DNA of 64,000 nt from Lagopus muta (Eukaryota; Chordata; Aves; Galliformes; Phasianidae): NCBI RefSeq assembly GCF_023343835.1, contig NC_064436.1, positions 71,105,545 to 71,169,544 of the forward strand, in the 5' to 3' direction. The position numbers and the translations under genes were made by a program. Below the pieces are notes generated by a model that saw only the letters and a list, made by a program, of their open reading frames with translations, was not told where the DNA came from and ran no database searches. Below, piece by piece: positions 20,209 through 33,011 of the stretch. Position 1 is the first letter of the stretch. Every line of letters begins with the position of its first letter.

Positions 20209-20348
20209 CAAGTTGCCGTACGATGTTACACCTGAACAAGCTCTTCATCATGGTGAGGTGAGGACGCACCTGGATGCCTCAATCTGAGATGTGAAGGCAG
20301 TGACAGACAAGTTCCTGTCTGCCATCGTTGTTCAGCTGACCAAATCCC
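20209..20348 (+). pseudogene. IQGAP1: IQGAP1 exon 5 of fragment, nonsense and frameshift
   Basis: Acceptor ccaaatag, donor gtaagt. Reads KLPYDVTPEQALHHGEVRTH and LDASI, then TGA at 20,285-20,287 where the family has Arg, then DVKAVTDKFLSAIV. After that one base is missing relative to the SSVDKIP segment, so the frame is lost again before the donor. This TGA would truncate any protein from the upstream exons. Confidence 0.92.
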
Positions 20349-20439
20349 GTAAGTCTGGTGTGTCACCGCATTATCCTGCAGCAGTTAATAGTGGGTTCAT
20401 CCGTGAGGAATTCTCACTTGCCTTTTATTTCCTTCAAAG

Positions 20440-20524
20440 TTATGGGATGCGTTTCATCGCCAAGGTACTGAAAGACTCCCGGCATGACAAGTTTCCTGAT
20501 GCTGGCGAGGATGAGCTTCTGAAG
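20440..20524 (+). pseudogene. IQGAP1: IQGAP1 exon 6 of fragment
   Basis: Acceptor ccttcaaag, donor gtaagg. Reads YGMRFIAKVLKDSRHDKFPD then AGEDELLK within the GAP-related domain. No lesion seen. Confidence 0.93.
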
Positions 20525-22766
20525 GTAAGGAGCTGAGCAGCTCTGTGAATAATTGTCTGCCCCGCTGACTGCAGCAGATGCATCTCAGTGTCCTTTGTTG
20601 GGTGTACGTGTGCAGAGAAGTTTCAAAGCTGCAGTTTAAGTAGACAGGCTATTTGTTGTTATGGGTATAAAGTACTTTGCCCTGTGCTTTGGATTGCTGG
20701 GTACATGTTTGTCAAAGGAGACATAATACAGCATTCAGAAGAAGTCACCCTATTGCTTTTCCTTTTGCTTTTAATATCTTGGGCATTGTGCCCCCTAGGT
20801 TTCTTGGTTTTGGGATGCTCTTGCTGCTGAATGGTGCACCTTGGTTTTGCTGGTGTTATCTGAGTCAGTTGCTCTTTTTTTAAAGAGACAGTGCCAAGTT
20901 GAAAAGGCCCGTGTGCACAATTCTACTATTCTCACTTTCCTTACAATATTCTAGGGCATTACAGTAGCTGCAACAAAGTATATGGTGTCATTTTTCATGA
21001 GGTGTGGGCAGTTTTGTACTGTACATTTCCGTACTTTTGGAGAACGAAAAGGATGTTAGTAAATGCTTCCAAATGAGCACAGCACTGTGGCTTTCATTGG
21101 AATTGTCCTGGCTTTTGTTATTTTAAAGGTCTTTCTGTCTGTGAGTGCTCTTCTTCTTAATAAAACAAAGAGTGGCTTTGACATTACTTGCCACAGTCTC
21201 TTTAAGCTTTTCTGTCTCTGCTTCATTACGAAGTAATTACCAATCTGAATGCCGTTTTCTTCTCTCTTCTGGTTCCGTGCTTTCCCGTTCTGAGGCATCG
21301 ATTCTTTCTGTGCAGGTGAATTCATTTTTTCCATCTGTAAATTTAGGTGGAAAGCTGCAGTTTTTATTAATCCTTGTGGAAACAATGTCACGGTCCATGC
21401 CGCACTCAGAACTGCAGCTGTGTGCAGTGACTGCCTGTAGATTTATTAGGGCCTAAAACTACTCCTACAGTGTACTGTTCTTGTTTTCCTACTGCAAGTT
21501 TTAATATTATTAATATGATTTCTCTCACAAATGTATTTCTTATGACTGGTAGTGAACAGTTTTGTCTGTTGTGACCATGTGCCGTAATCTGGGGTAGTAC
21601 AGCAAGAACTGAAACAGCTGTCAAAACCATGACCTCTCTGAAAGCAGTTAATTTCTGGGGCAGCTTAGCAATGGCGAAGCTTTTTCTTTCTGTTTTTGCC
21701 ATTTCTTCATGCCTCTGATCTCTTCTGTGCATTCAAATCGCACGTGAAGCAGGAGAAGCCCAGATTCTGTGACTTGGCTCTGCGCAGCTTTATGTGGAAC
21801 ACCAGGAAATACTGAAGTATGTGGCGTGGGAACTTTTGCTGCATGTCAGCATGCTGGGCCAATGCCTTTTTGTTGTGGGAATTACTGCGGGCAAATAGCC
21901 AATACGGGTTAGAAGTAGATGGATGAGCACGTGGATAACGGGCTGTCTTTATCTTTGGGGCCTCAGCGTTCATTGCTGCTCACTTAGCTGGGTGAATTGG
22001 ACTTCTTTTGAAATGTCAAATACCGCTCATCTTTGGTACTTCTGAGTTTCTTACTTCTGGATTAAATGTTTATGAGTTCCTCTCAGTTGTTTTTAATTGG
22101 GGATCTGTAGCTAAAAATGTTGCTGATTAATCAAAGAGGCATTCTGAGAGAGAGAGAAGTGCTCTGGAAAAGGGGCAGAAAGTAGCTGCTGTTTTCTCAG
22201 CTTAGCTCCTTGGTTTGCCACGCTTCACCATTTTTGCTTTGTTGGAGATGGTGGTCAATTCTGCACACCTGTGTTAGGAATTGGCTCCTATCCCTTAATG
22301 AGACTGCAGTACCAGGTTTCTCTGTAGTGTAGTTGTTCTGCCTTCTGTTAGACTAAGCTTTGTTTAATTCTCAGAGTAACTTTTACGCTTGTATGAGCAA
22401 TTCTTTGGTAACTTCTAAAAATATAGAGACAGGTGGTATTAAAAGTTAAATTTGAAAACCTTTGTGTGTAGGAATATCTGCAGTTGTGTTGTTCTGGAGC
22501 TAGTAGTGGTCAGTCTTACCACTTCTGTGTTGACAGTTGTGCATTTATTTAGTGTATGTATATATGTTACAGTGTGAAACTAAGATTCTTTGGGATGGCA
22601 CGTGCTTATTAATGGCAGCGCAGTAGACCCTGCATCTTGAACAGGGCCCACAGTTCACAGGAAAGTAATTTGTCAGAACTCACTCAGAGTAGTGTCAGTA
22701 AAACTCAGTGGAGGTCTGTGCCATTGCTTTTTCACGTGTTGTTTTTCTTTCCTCAATTTCTCCTAG

Positions 22767-22999
22767 ATTGTTGGCAACTTACTCTGTTACCGCTACATGA
22801 ATCCAGCCATTGTTGCACCAGATGCATTTGACATAATTGATCTTTCAGCTGGAGGGCAGCTGACTACAGATCAACGAAGAAACCTTGGTTCTATTGCAAA
22901 GATGCTGCAGCACGCTGCGTCCAATAAGATGTTCATGGGAGACAATGCGCATCTGAGCATCATTAATGAATACTTGTCACAGTCATACCAGAAATTCAG
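22767..22999 (+). pseudogene. IQGAP1: IQGAP1 exon 7 of fragment
   Basis: Acceptor atttctcctag, donor gtagaa. Reads IVGNLLCYRYMNPAIVAPDA, FDIIDLSAGGQLTTDQRRNL, GSIAKMLQHAASNKMFMGDN and LSIINEYLSQSYQKF. This is the YRYMNPAIV signature of the RasGAP fold, nearly identical to the vertebrate protein. No lesion seen. Confidence 0.96.
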
Positions 23000-23729
23000 G
23001 TAGAAGACTTCAGCTGATTGTGTTGAGGAGTTTGGCGGAGGACAATGTTGCAAACAAAAAGGAGCGATGAATTTTAAATGTAATAAATTCCATCTCTGTC
23101 AAATAGGAAGTCTGTTGAAAATGAGAGATTAAACTTCAGACTTCCATAATCATTGGTAATGATGGCATATAAAATACGTACCTGGAATTTACAAACTAGA
23201 TATAGTATATTAATGAGCTGGTCAAAACAATTGGCTTTGCCATACAAGCCTTCAGAGTAAAGGCTGTTTTTCTATGTGTTTATTATGATATTCTGGCCGT
23301 TGAAAACTAGAGTGTGCATGCGTTCTTTCCCATATGAACCCTAGTTCTCTGTATGCAAACTAGATGGCACTTTGGATTAAAACAGGCTGGAATTTAGTGG
23401 TCTGTATAATAAGGTAACTTTTGAATGAAGAGCTTATTTATATCTTTCATCTTTTGTAAGAAAGAAAACTGGAAATGTCTGGGAGTGAGGATTATTCTTG
23501 CAGCTAAGACAGAAGGATGGGTGCACAAGGTCATTCGGTCCACAGACTTGTCCTGCAGATGCTTACAGTGAGCTGATGCCGACATGGCCAGTACCAATAA
23601 CTGAACCTTCTAGATAGCTTTTGATGTGATAAGCTATAGCTTGTCCAATATGTAGTATGTAGTATATATGTAGTATATAAACCATAGTTTAAAGAAGAAC
23701 AGCTGCTGGTATGCTGATTACCTTTTTCT

Positions 23730-23732
<3 letters not shown>

Positions 23733-23765
<33 letters not shown>
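23733..23765 (+). repeat. 33-base T tract before exon 8 acceptor
   Basis: An uninterrupted T run forming the polypyrimidine region of the exon 8 acceptor. Its twin at 46,262-46,294 has the same length, informative for the age or artefact question of the duplication. Confidence 0.97.
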
Positions 23766-23778
23766 CATGTTTTTTCAG

Positions 23779-23911
23779 ACGCTTTTTTCAGGTTGCTTGT
23801 GAGGTTCCTGAATTGCAGGATAAATTCAGTATTGATGAATATTCTGACTTGGTGACTCTCACTAAACCAGTTATTTATATTTCTATTGGTGAAATCATCA
23901 GTACACACGCT
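23779..23911 (+). pseudogene. IQGAP1: IQGAP1 exon 8 of fragment
   Basis: Acceptor gttttttcag, donor gtaagt. Reads RFFQVACEVPELQDKFSIDE, YSDLVTLTKPVIYISIGEII and STHA, the end of the GAP-related domain. No lesion seen. Confidence 0.95.
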
Positions 23912-24256
23912 GTAAGTATACGTCAGTCACAGCTGCTCCTTCTTAAGCAGTTCTTACACAGAAAATGCTGCTTCTGTTGAAACCTCAAGTAGCCAAATCT
24001 GAATGTGATTTCATTTGACTGTAGAGCTCAAGGGTTTGTAAGCTTTTAGAATTTAGTAAGTTGCTGGTGTTTGAAGCTTATTTTGGAAGTGTCTGAGTAT
24101 ATGCAGATGGTACGACTTTTGGCCGTGATATTGCAGCTTTAGAGTTCAGTGAAGTTAAGATTTTTTTCTAAAAGATATTAGCATAAAGGAATATAATTTC
24201 AATGTGTAGGGAAGGATTTATGATTAACAACGCAATTTATTCTTCTGTTCGTTTAG

Positions 24257-24359
24257 CTGCTCTTAGACCATCAAGATGCAATTGCTCCTGAGCATAATGA
24301 TCCAATTCATGAATTGCTGGATGACCTTGGAGAAGTTCCTTCAACTGAGTCCTTAATAG
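24257..24359 (+). pseudogene. IQGAP1: IQGAP1 exon 9 of fragment
   Basis: Acceptor ttcgtttag, donor gtgatc. Reads LLLDHQDAIAPEHNDPIHEL then LDDLGEVPSTESLI. No lesion seen. Confidence 0.95.
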
Positions 24360-25205
24360 GTGATCTGTTTTACTTCAGAATTATGTAGTATTACTTTAGA
24401 TGGTTTGAAGTGTAGTGAAGAAACTATCAAAGGAATAATCAGCGGCCGTTTGGAAGTTGGTGCTCTAAAAAAGCCGTGTACTTATTCCAGTTTATTCTTC
24501 TGAGAATAAAGTTATTCTCAGAATTTATAATCCTGTGGAAAAAAATACGCCTGGCTTCTCTCTTGTCTCCAAACACCTTGTGTCACACCACTTCAGTTTC
24601 TAGGAGATGAACAAAGCTTGTGCAATGTGTTCTTTGTTCCCTTGTGTCAGAGCCGTTGCTTTGTGTATCCTGGCATATTTGCAAAGGTCTGTCCACTGTC
24701 TCGAGATCAGTGCTCCTTAGGAGTTCAGTAGTAAATATATGAGGTTACATGCATCATGCAGGAGAAGTGCAATTTTTGGCATGTGGACAATTAACTTTTT
24801 TCCCTCCTTTTGGGTGCACCCATCAGTGAATGTCTGATAAAGGAACAATAGGGGCAGGAGAAAAAACCTTTGAGTTGGAGGGAGGCAGGATCTAACTTCT
24901 CCGTTACTAATCCATGGCAGTATTCTAGGAACGGGATCTGAGTCAAAGTTTAGTCCCTCACCGTATACAAAATGAAAAAGTTGCACAAGTCTGTGTCTCT
25001 TTGGTTTCTGTATTCCTGCTGTTGCAAGCATGAAATCTAGTCTGCAGGTCTTGGGGGATGGATGGAAGGACACAGCTTTCAGGAGGATGCTTTGACATCA
25101 AAATAGTTCCCTGGGTGTTGCTCCTCAAGAAAAGTAAGAACTTTTTAAAGGAATGATTGCCGGCATGTTTTACCCTAATGTATAAAATCTTTTTCTACTT
25201 GGCAG

Positions 25206-25341
25206 GCGAAGGGTCTGGCAACATTAATGACCCAAACAGGGAGATGCTGGCAAAGACAGAGGTTTCTCTCACACTCACTAATAAATTTGATGTTCCTGGA
25301 GATGAAAATGCGGAGATGGATGCTAGGACAATTCTGCTGAA
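25206..25341 (+). pseudogene. IQGAP1: IQGAP1 exon 10 of fragment
   Basis: Acceptor acttggcag, donor gtaagt. Reads EGSGNINDPNREMLAKTEVS, LTLTNKFDVPGDENAEMDAR and TILL. No lesion seen. Confidence 0.95.
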
Positions 25342-27146
25342 GTAAGTGAGAGATGAACTGGCTGATGTATTTCTTAAGAGAAGAGGGAGACCAGAACCTG
25401 GATTTTCTTGCTGTTCTGTTTGTGCAAGTAGGAGAACTGAAGTTTAAATTGAGCAAAGGTGGTGCTGTGACTCAAAGTACATTGAGGTTGTAGCCATTTC
25501 TTTCAAATGCTGTAGCTGTTAAATTTGTGCTTGCTAGTTCTTTGTCAGTGAAGAACTTGTCACTCTGTAGAAGTGTATGTGTGATGATTCTGGAGGAGAA
25601 AAATTACCAGAAAAGAAAATATTTCCAGTGTGAGCAGGTCTGATGGCAGCAGTTAAACTTACTTTCATATGGATGATTTGTTGGGATTATTGTAAATAAC
25701 CCATGGCATTCATCACAATGTAGTTTTAACTCTGATTGATGTGAAATGAAGATGTAGTCCTATTTGTGATGCCTAAATGATGCCCTGTGCAAATACTCTC
25801 AGTAGAATACGTGCGACACGAGGAAATTCCCTGAGTAACAGTGTCTAGCGTAAGGGATGCTGTACTGCTAAAAACTGCTGGCTCTTAGAGGGCCAGCTGA
25901 TTTATTTAGCCTGTGAGCAGAATGTGTCTGTATCCTGTTAGTGGAGCAGGAGGCAGTGATGGTAATTTATGATGTTCTGCCTGTAGCTTTTTCCGTGCTG
26001 TGAGAAATACCTCCTGGTTCCCACCTTGCCTTGCTTCACGATGCACTTCTGTTCCCTCTGCACTCTCTGTCCCCCACACTTGACTGAGATAAACAGCTTT
26101 TTGGGTAGCAGTGTAAGCCTGATGTGAAGAGTGTGATGGACAGACGGTGACTTGGTTTTTGTCAGACTCTCTTTGTCTGGGAGAACTCGGGGCCAACACC
26201 GCCTCTTGGCCACTTGTCAGCAAGTTCCTCTTGCTGGGCTGCAGAGAGCAGCTACCTGATGTCGTGTGCTCTGATGCACTCTTGCTCTGATGCCAGGTGG
26301 CATAGCTGAGAGTTCATGAGGTCAGCTTATGCTTGGCGAAGATGGAGCAATGACCTCTCAGAAGAAAGTGGGATATCTAAAAATATTCTTACACTGAGTT
26401 GCTTGAAATATATGCCAGGATTGCCCTACCCTGCGGAAGGTGACACTGATCTTGGAAGCATTTACCAGATGTACCTGAAATCACCTAAGATGTGGATGGT
26501 CAGCAGGGTGTTGATGCAATTTGTTGTGCCAGAAGTAATTCTAGCTTGATTGCAAAGTACTGAAGGCACCCTTTGGTGTCATTTGGCTCAGGGCCCCACT
26601 TGCTTCAAACTGAACACTGACTATGCAGTTAAGCTACAGATCTTGATTCTGAGATCAAAGAATGACCCTATTTGTCACTGGATTGGAAGCAGATCCCTCC
26701 TTTGGCTAAGTTAGTGTACATGTAAGAAAGTGGTCCACTTCATTTGTTTATTTCTTAACCCCTGTTAGAAAGCATTGAAGTGCACTTTGAATGGATAACA
26801 TTGGACTTTTTCTGGCTGTGTGAAATTGCTGTTGCTGCTAACTGCTTTATCTTTGACCTCTAAGTGTGCAGCGTCTGTGGTCCAGGTGGCAGTACTGAGA
26901 CGGCCTTAATATGCATGGGGGGAAGTTCCAGCTTTTTGAGAAGGTGTTAAGGAGCCATGCTGTGCACTGTACAGATGTGTCTTTTGGGGAATCGGTTTCT
27001 GATAAAAGGGTGTCAAACAAAGTGAATTGGTTCTCGGAGTTCTGGTCGCAGTTAAAATCAGTAACGCTGCTCTTATTGCAGAATAGCAATATTGAAGGTA
27101 TCTTGGCTTAAATTTTTACCTCCTATTCTACATGGTTTCTCTGCAG

Positions 27147-27234
27147 CACCAAACGCTTAATTGTTGATGTGATCCGCTTCCAACCTGGGGAGACGCAGAC
27201 TGAAATCTTGGACACTTCAGCTACTTCGGAGCAA
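27147..27234 (+). pseudogene. IQGAP1: IQGAP1 exon 11 of fragment
   Basis: Acceptor tctctgcag, donor gtatga. Reads TKRLIVDVIRFQPGETQTEI then LDTSATSEQ. No lesion seen. Confidence 0.95.
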
Positions 27235-27661
27235 GTATGAAGATTTTTTCCCTGTGTTCTTTTTAGACTGAGAATTTGTTGTTTAGATGCATGTGGGTAT
27301 TGTTGGGAATCTGCATTATTATAGCATAGTGAAGCTGTCTGCACTGGTTTTGGAGCTGCATGTAGCACAAATGATGAGGGGATATGATGGAAATAAAGAG
27401 TGCGTGTGAGTCTAGCTCTTTGATAGCTATTAGAAAATACTTATTCAGAAGACTGTTTTGAACAGTAGGTTGGTGTCTGCCAGTTCCTGTATTGGCAGGA
27501 CAGTTCTGCCAGTTTTCATCCAGTGTATCATAAGTCGGCTCTGGAATGACTGAGCAAAATTCTGTGTCCTGTTATGCTGGGGTCAGATGATCTTCTAGTT
27601 TTTTATCACCTTAAAAATAATCAATTTATGAACTTGTAACTTTCTTGTTGTCTTTTTCTAG

Positions 27662-27874
27662 GAAGCAGAGCATCAAAGAGCTATGCAGAAACGGGCCATT
27701 CGTGATGCTAAAACTCCTGATAAGATGAAAAAATCTGTGTCTGTAAAGGAAGATGGCAACTTAAATCTTCAGGGTAAAAAAGAGAAAATCAAGACAGGCC
27801 TGAAGAAGCTGACAGAACTAGGGGTAGTGAATGCAAAAAATAAATACCAGGAACTAATCAATGATATTGCAAAG
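27662..27874 (+). pseudogene. IQGAP1: IQGAP1 exon 12 of fragment
   Basis: Acceptor ctttttctag, donor gtatgc, 71 whole codons. Reads EAEHQRAMQKRAIRDAKTPD, KMKKSVSVKEDGNLNLQGKK and GLKKLTELGVVNAKNKYQEL. This covers the basic serine-containing linker before the RGC region. No lesion seen. Confidence 0.95.
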
Positions 27875-28922
27875 GTATGCCAGTTAGTGGTTTTTCTAGT
27901 AATTACAGAGAAGGAGTTTGTTTTTTTTATGGCTTGCAGTGTTGTGAAGCTGGTGTGAGTTTTCAGGAGTAAGTTTTGCAGTAGTTAGAGATCTGAAATA
28001 GATAATTTGCTTCTACATCTTTGCATTTGCAAAGTCTCTTATTTTTATCGGAAGTTTGTGTTTTCACAAATAATTCTGTTGCCAGAATCTCAGGCACCTT
28101 AAGTATTAGACATTGGAGGAAATCCCTGGTGTGTGATCTCTTCTGCTAGTCCTTTTCCTGGTGTAAATAGTGCCTTTACAAACACACTGCCACATGGAAG
28201 TTTTGTCCATAACTTAAAGAAAAATAAAGCGTTGCTTTTATTTGAATACACTCACTGATTCAAGAGCAACTGAAACACTTTAGGGAGGACCTAAGAAAAA
28301 CTTAGGCAAGTGAAATAACGCCACTGCACATTGAAACACATTATCAGCACAGCATGTCATACATTTGCCAACGTAATACGTGGGAAAAGATGATGTGTAT
28401 GAAGTGAATGAATTACCACTTTCAGAAGTGAGATTAAAACTGATCATTCGGTCATTAATAAATATCAGAAATGAAAATGACTTGAAGATACTGTATTTTT
28501 TTGTTCAGTTATTAATATAGCATGTTTAAAAATGGCTGACTAGCAAAGACAGACTGTCCCATTTATGCATTTTTGTGGTTATAGCTCTTGATTTTTAATG
28601 TACTCCTGCTACCCAGTGAAAGCAAAAATTGCTGTCTTCCTTAAATCACATACTCCAGTCACTGCAATTATGACAGCACTGAAGATTGAGAAAGCAGCAG
28701 AATGTTTAAAAGAACTGCTGTGTGGGGCTGGTTAGGTCCAAAAACAGTCAACAAAGAAATGATGACACTTAAACTGGGGCAGGTGTGACTGAGGAGTCCT
28801 AATACAGCTTGTTGCCTGAAGCAAGGCTAATCAGAATTGAGCAGAGCTTCTCAGCCTGTCTCTGCACTCTGAGAGCTCTTCAATAACCAGTGGGTCTCTG
28901 CGTGTTTCACTCTGTGCTGTAG

Positions 28923-29089
28923 GATATCCGAAATCAGCGCAGATACCGTCAGAGAAGAAAGGCAGAGCTGGTGAAGCTGCAGCAGACATACAGTGCCTTG
29001 AACTCCAAAGCTACCTTTTATGGGGAACAAGTTGATTACTACAAAAGCTACATCAAAACCTGCTTGGATAACCTGGCCAGCAAGGGCAA
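28923..29089 (+). pseudogene. IQGAP1: IQGAP1 exon 13 of fragment
   Basis: Acceptor tgtgctgtag, donor gtaagt. Reads DIRNQRRYRQRRKAELVKLQ, QTYSALNSKATFYGEQVDYY and KSYIKTCLDNLASKG. Start of the RGC region. No lesion seen. Confidence 0.95.
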
Positions 29090-30381
29090 GTAAGTATCTC
29101 TGAACTGTGCTGTGGTTCTATAAATAAATGCTTGTTTCAGAAAAAAATGGGTAGGTCACTGCTAAGAACAAATTGTAGTACCATCTGCACAAAGCTAAGG
29201 GAGAGTGAGACCCCTGACTGGGGTCAGAGAGACACAGTGAAAGGAATTTTGGTCCTTTGGAGAGAGAGGAATGGAGAAAGACCAGAGGTGATGGTTGGGT
29301 TGCTCAGGTAATTGACACACTGCTTGGTTAGTCCCTCCCATAATTCTTTCTTGCAGCAGAGAATGAAAGCATCCTTTGTACTTATAGTGACAGCACTGAT
29401 CCTGATTTGTCCTCTCTTTGTCCCAGAGGCAGTTTGTACAGTGGAAGGCAGTTCAGGTTTTCCTGTAAGAAAAGCTGTGTCTTTCCACCCTGAGTTTGGT
29501 TCTTCTCTTTCCTTTGGCAGGCAGCACAGCATAGTCCTCAGCAGCCTTAGGAAATGTTTCAGCGTAACTGGGTGTGTTTTCCCTGTTTCTTTTTTAATCT
29601 GAACACAGTGTGGAAAATACCTGTCTGCTCTGGAGAAATGCCAGAGTTGGGTTTGCATGCGTGTGGCATGCTGTTGGAAAGAGCGGAGCACCAATGTGGG
29701 AAAGGGAAATGGAGTAGGCATGAAGCCTGAAACGGCTGGCGTCAGAGATTGTGGTTTGGAGCAGAGTCTGATGCGTGACGCAGTCCTGGTCTCTGCTTTC
29801 TCAAGCAGGTGCACAGGATTGAACTCTGCTGCAGCGCTGTGGGGTGGGCAGCAGGGCAGCGATTGGCCGGACAGGGCAAGCAGGGGAGCTGCACTGGCAT
29901 GTCCTTGGACAGGTGATCAGTGCACTGAGTGTGCAGAGATGAGGAAGTCCAGATCTACCAGGGCAACGGGCTGTACACAAATAGACCTGATGTGTGTAAT
30001 TTTGGGGCATCTAAATAATCGGTGGCTTTTTAAAATTTTGTTAATTGTCACTGTGGCTCTTACGGGTCTGTGTTCAGAGCACCAGTGGAAACAACTTGTT
30101 AACCATAAGAGCTTTTGCCTAGCTATATAAGTAGCGGTGTTTTTTATGAAGTGCTGTTGTTTGTGTTCTGCTTCTGTTGTATAAGTTACTGGTAAATAAT
30201 AGGAAGTCAGAGATCTGACCTGAGCTACCAGTGCTGTGCAGATAAACTTGGTAGTGAAATATATCAGCTCTGTTAGTTGAACCATCTATTCTGGTTCTAG
30301 CCATGCATCCACCTAGTATAAACTGTTTATTGTATTTTGTTTGCTCTCTGTTGTGTTCTTTTAACCCCTTCTTCCTTCCAG

Positions 30382-30504
30382 AGTCTCTAAGAAGCCTCGA
30401 GAGATAAAAGGCAAAAACAGTAAAAAGATTTCTCTAAAATACACTGCAGCTCGACTTCATGAGAAGGGAGTGCTTTTAGAGATTGAGGACCTGCAAGTTA
30501 ACCA
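30382..30504 (+). pseudogene. IQGAP1: IQGAP1 exon 14 of fragment
   Basis: Acceptor cttccttccag, donor gtgagt. Reads VSKKPREIKGKNSKKISLKY, TAARLHEKGVLLEIEDLQVN. No lesion seen. Confidence 0.95.
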
Positions 30505-31007
30505 GTGAGTGTTCCTTAAAAACTCATTAGAGCTAAGTAGCTTTCCTAGAGAAATAGGGAAATGTTGCACACTGTTCTTGACTACTTGGGCTGGCAGGAG
30601 CTGAGAAACTTCACAAACTGCTGACGTGCTGTTCTCTATTTCTGGTGAAATGGGAGCAGATCTCTGGTAGATGAGTTCCATGTGCTTTAGGAATGACGCC
30701 CTCTTTCTCCCTGTTCCCCCACAGCCCTGTCACGGAAGGATTCCTCCTTGAGTGCCTTGCTACTGTGGCTAGTGAACTTTCAAGGCTGACCTGAGCTTGC
30801 TCAGCTGCCTCTTGCTGGCCTTGAGTAACTGATCTATCTTTCACACTATAGACAGAAGCTGCTTGCTGCTGGAATTTTTATCGGCGTTGTGCTTTGCACT
30901 CAGTGCAGTGGGGATGTCTAGGAGCAGAGGTGGGCTGCTGATTCACGTGGGCTGGAGTGCTGTGTGTGCTTACTGTGCTTGTGGGAAGGTGCAACCTAGC
31001 AGCACAA

Positions 31008-31038
31008 CCTACAACAATGTTAGGCTACATTGTTGTAG
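31008..31038. repeat. Short perfect hairpin
   Basis: ctacaacaatgt and its reverse complement acattgttgtag are separated by six bases (taggct). Intronic; repeated at 53,537-53,567. No function inferred. Confidence 0.8.
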
Positions 31039-31208
31039 CCTACTATTCATTTTTCTACTGAGTCTCATTCCGAATGAGAATATAGAATTTAGGAGTAGGA
31101 TTAGACATTTATCTTCAGCTTTCATCTGATGTGTTGTTTCCCTGTCGTTAGGAACTGCATGTTCAATTATGGTTTTCATATGTGGTTTTCAATTTCTTAA
31201 ATTTACAG

Positions 31209-31317
31209 ATTTAAAAATGTAATATTTGAAATCAGTCCAACAGAAGAAGTAGGAGATTTTGAGGTAAAAGCAAAATTCATGGGGGTACAGGTGGAAACCT
31301 TTATGTTACATTATCAG
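31209..31317 (+). pseudogene. IQGAP1: IQGAP1 exon 15 of fragment
   Basis: Acceptor aaatttacag, donor gtaaga. Reads FKNVIFEISPTEEVGDFEVK, AKFMGVQVETFMLHYQ. No lesion seen. Confidence 0.95.
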
Positions 31318-31464
31318 GTAAGAACAATCCTATTTAATAATGACAGCCACGGCATATGAGTTTCATGGGATGTACATGAATAGCAAATATCTATTCTGCT
31401 TGCCAGACCTTTTATCAAAATACTAATTACATGTTTTTTGCCTGAACAGTGTGAAAATGAGGGA

Positions 31465-31675
31465 GCATCTTTAAACGGATAGAAGGCAGACTTAGATTAA
31501 GTATGAGGAGGAAAATGTTGACCTTGGGGCAGTGAGGCCCTGGCACAGGCTACTCCGAGAACTGTGGGTGCCCCATCCCTGGAGGTGCCCAAGGCCAGGC
31601 TGAACAGGGCCCCGGGGAGCTGGGAGGTGTTGGAGTCCCTTCCAACATCAGCCCGTACTGCGGTTCTGTGAGCAG
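31465..31675 (+). repeat. CR1 LINE 3' fragment
   Basis: Contains gtgccccatccctggaggtg, cccaaggccaggctgaacag and the end gagtcccttccaacatcagc. Intronic; repeated at 53,994-54,204. Confidence 0.88.
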
Positions 31676-33011
31676 CTATTGTGACAGCAGGAGATTTGTT
31701 GCAGACAAAACGTACAGTGCCAACGGGGGACTGAGGCTAATTTGTTTCTTTACTAATGAAAGCTTTGTGTCAGTCTGTGTCTTAGTTACACTTACATAAG
31801 TATGCACGCTACTTGTGTGAGTCTGTTGGAACAGACTTACAGGCTAGCTTTCCCAAATGGTCCCCATTCTTCTTACCGTACCACTGCTGTTATGCCTGGC
31901 AGCTCTGTGCACGTGTGTCTACCAAAACTTGGTTGCCAAGTATTGCTAGGTATGGTAACAGCGGATGTCCCAGGCATATTGAAACAAATTGCATACAGGA
32001 GCACTCTGTGCAGAGATATGTCTGCATTGCAGTCCCTGACTGACTGCTAGGAGAGATAGCTGCCTTACATGTCCCATCTGCTCTGGGAGCTGCTGTAGTT
32101 CATTCCAGCGCTGATCTGTTGGAGCTGGTCGCAGACTTCTTGGTGTGGCTACTCGAGGTCACTTGGTTCTCAAGCACGTGTGGTAAAACCACTCTGAACA
32201 AACTGCCACTGCTCGTCCAAGTGTAGTGTTGGCAATGGCTTCAGTTAAAAAGTCTCACGTTGCCAGAGTTTTTATAGAAGACTATAGAAACAGCTGTTTG
32301 GTGTTTGTTCTGGTGCCAGGAGCAAGATTCACCATTTGGAATACATGCAGTATTCCTTGCAGTAGCAGTACATGAATGCTTTCTCTAAGATGCACTGTTC
32401 TAGAGAGGAGACTGTGGGAAGGAATTGTTGCTGAGATGAATCGGTGCAGGGAGTCGTACAGCTTTGTCGGGTGCATCACTGATGAGAAGAAATTGTAACT
32501 GGAGCCAGTGCCTATGTGAATACAGGGGAAACTGAATTGGCATAATGTAATTAGTCCTAATGGAGAAGTTGTTTCTTTCTGTGACATACATTGTATTCTA
32601 AACCGCCTCTGTCTCCTCTATGACAGATGAGGTTTTTAGAGAGTCGTGCTGTGGAATATTGTAATGCTTACACAATAAGATTAGGCAAACGGGAGAGAGA
32701 TTCTAAACATTACAGCTTTACATCTGTTATGTGAATGAAAAGCCTGGTATGGTCTAGAGCTGAAATTTGACTTTCTATTTATGAGTTGTGTAATTCTTTT
32801 AAACCACAGATTAAGACAAACATCTGAGAAATCTTAGTGCAGCTTATTTGTTCCTGTGCTGTGAGTGGATCCTTAACCCTCTCATTTTTCTAGCTTATGC
32901 TATGTATTTTGTGATAGATATTCCACAAAACCCCACCTTATCACAATGTCTTGTATAAGTTTGTATGCACTGTTGAGGATTCCTCGCTCATAACTGTTTT
33001 CCCTTTGGTAG

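Noticed and set aside
29224-29814. 196-residue minus frame, and the 157-residue plus frame at 29,657-30,130
   Set aside because: Both lie inside an IQGAP1 intron, overlap each other on opposite strands, and show no similarity I recognise.
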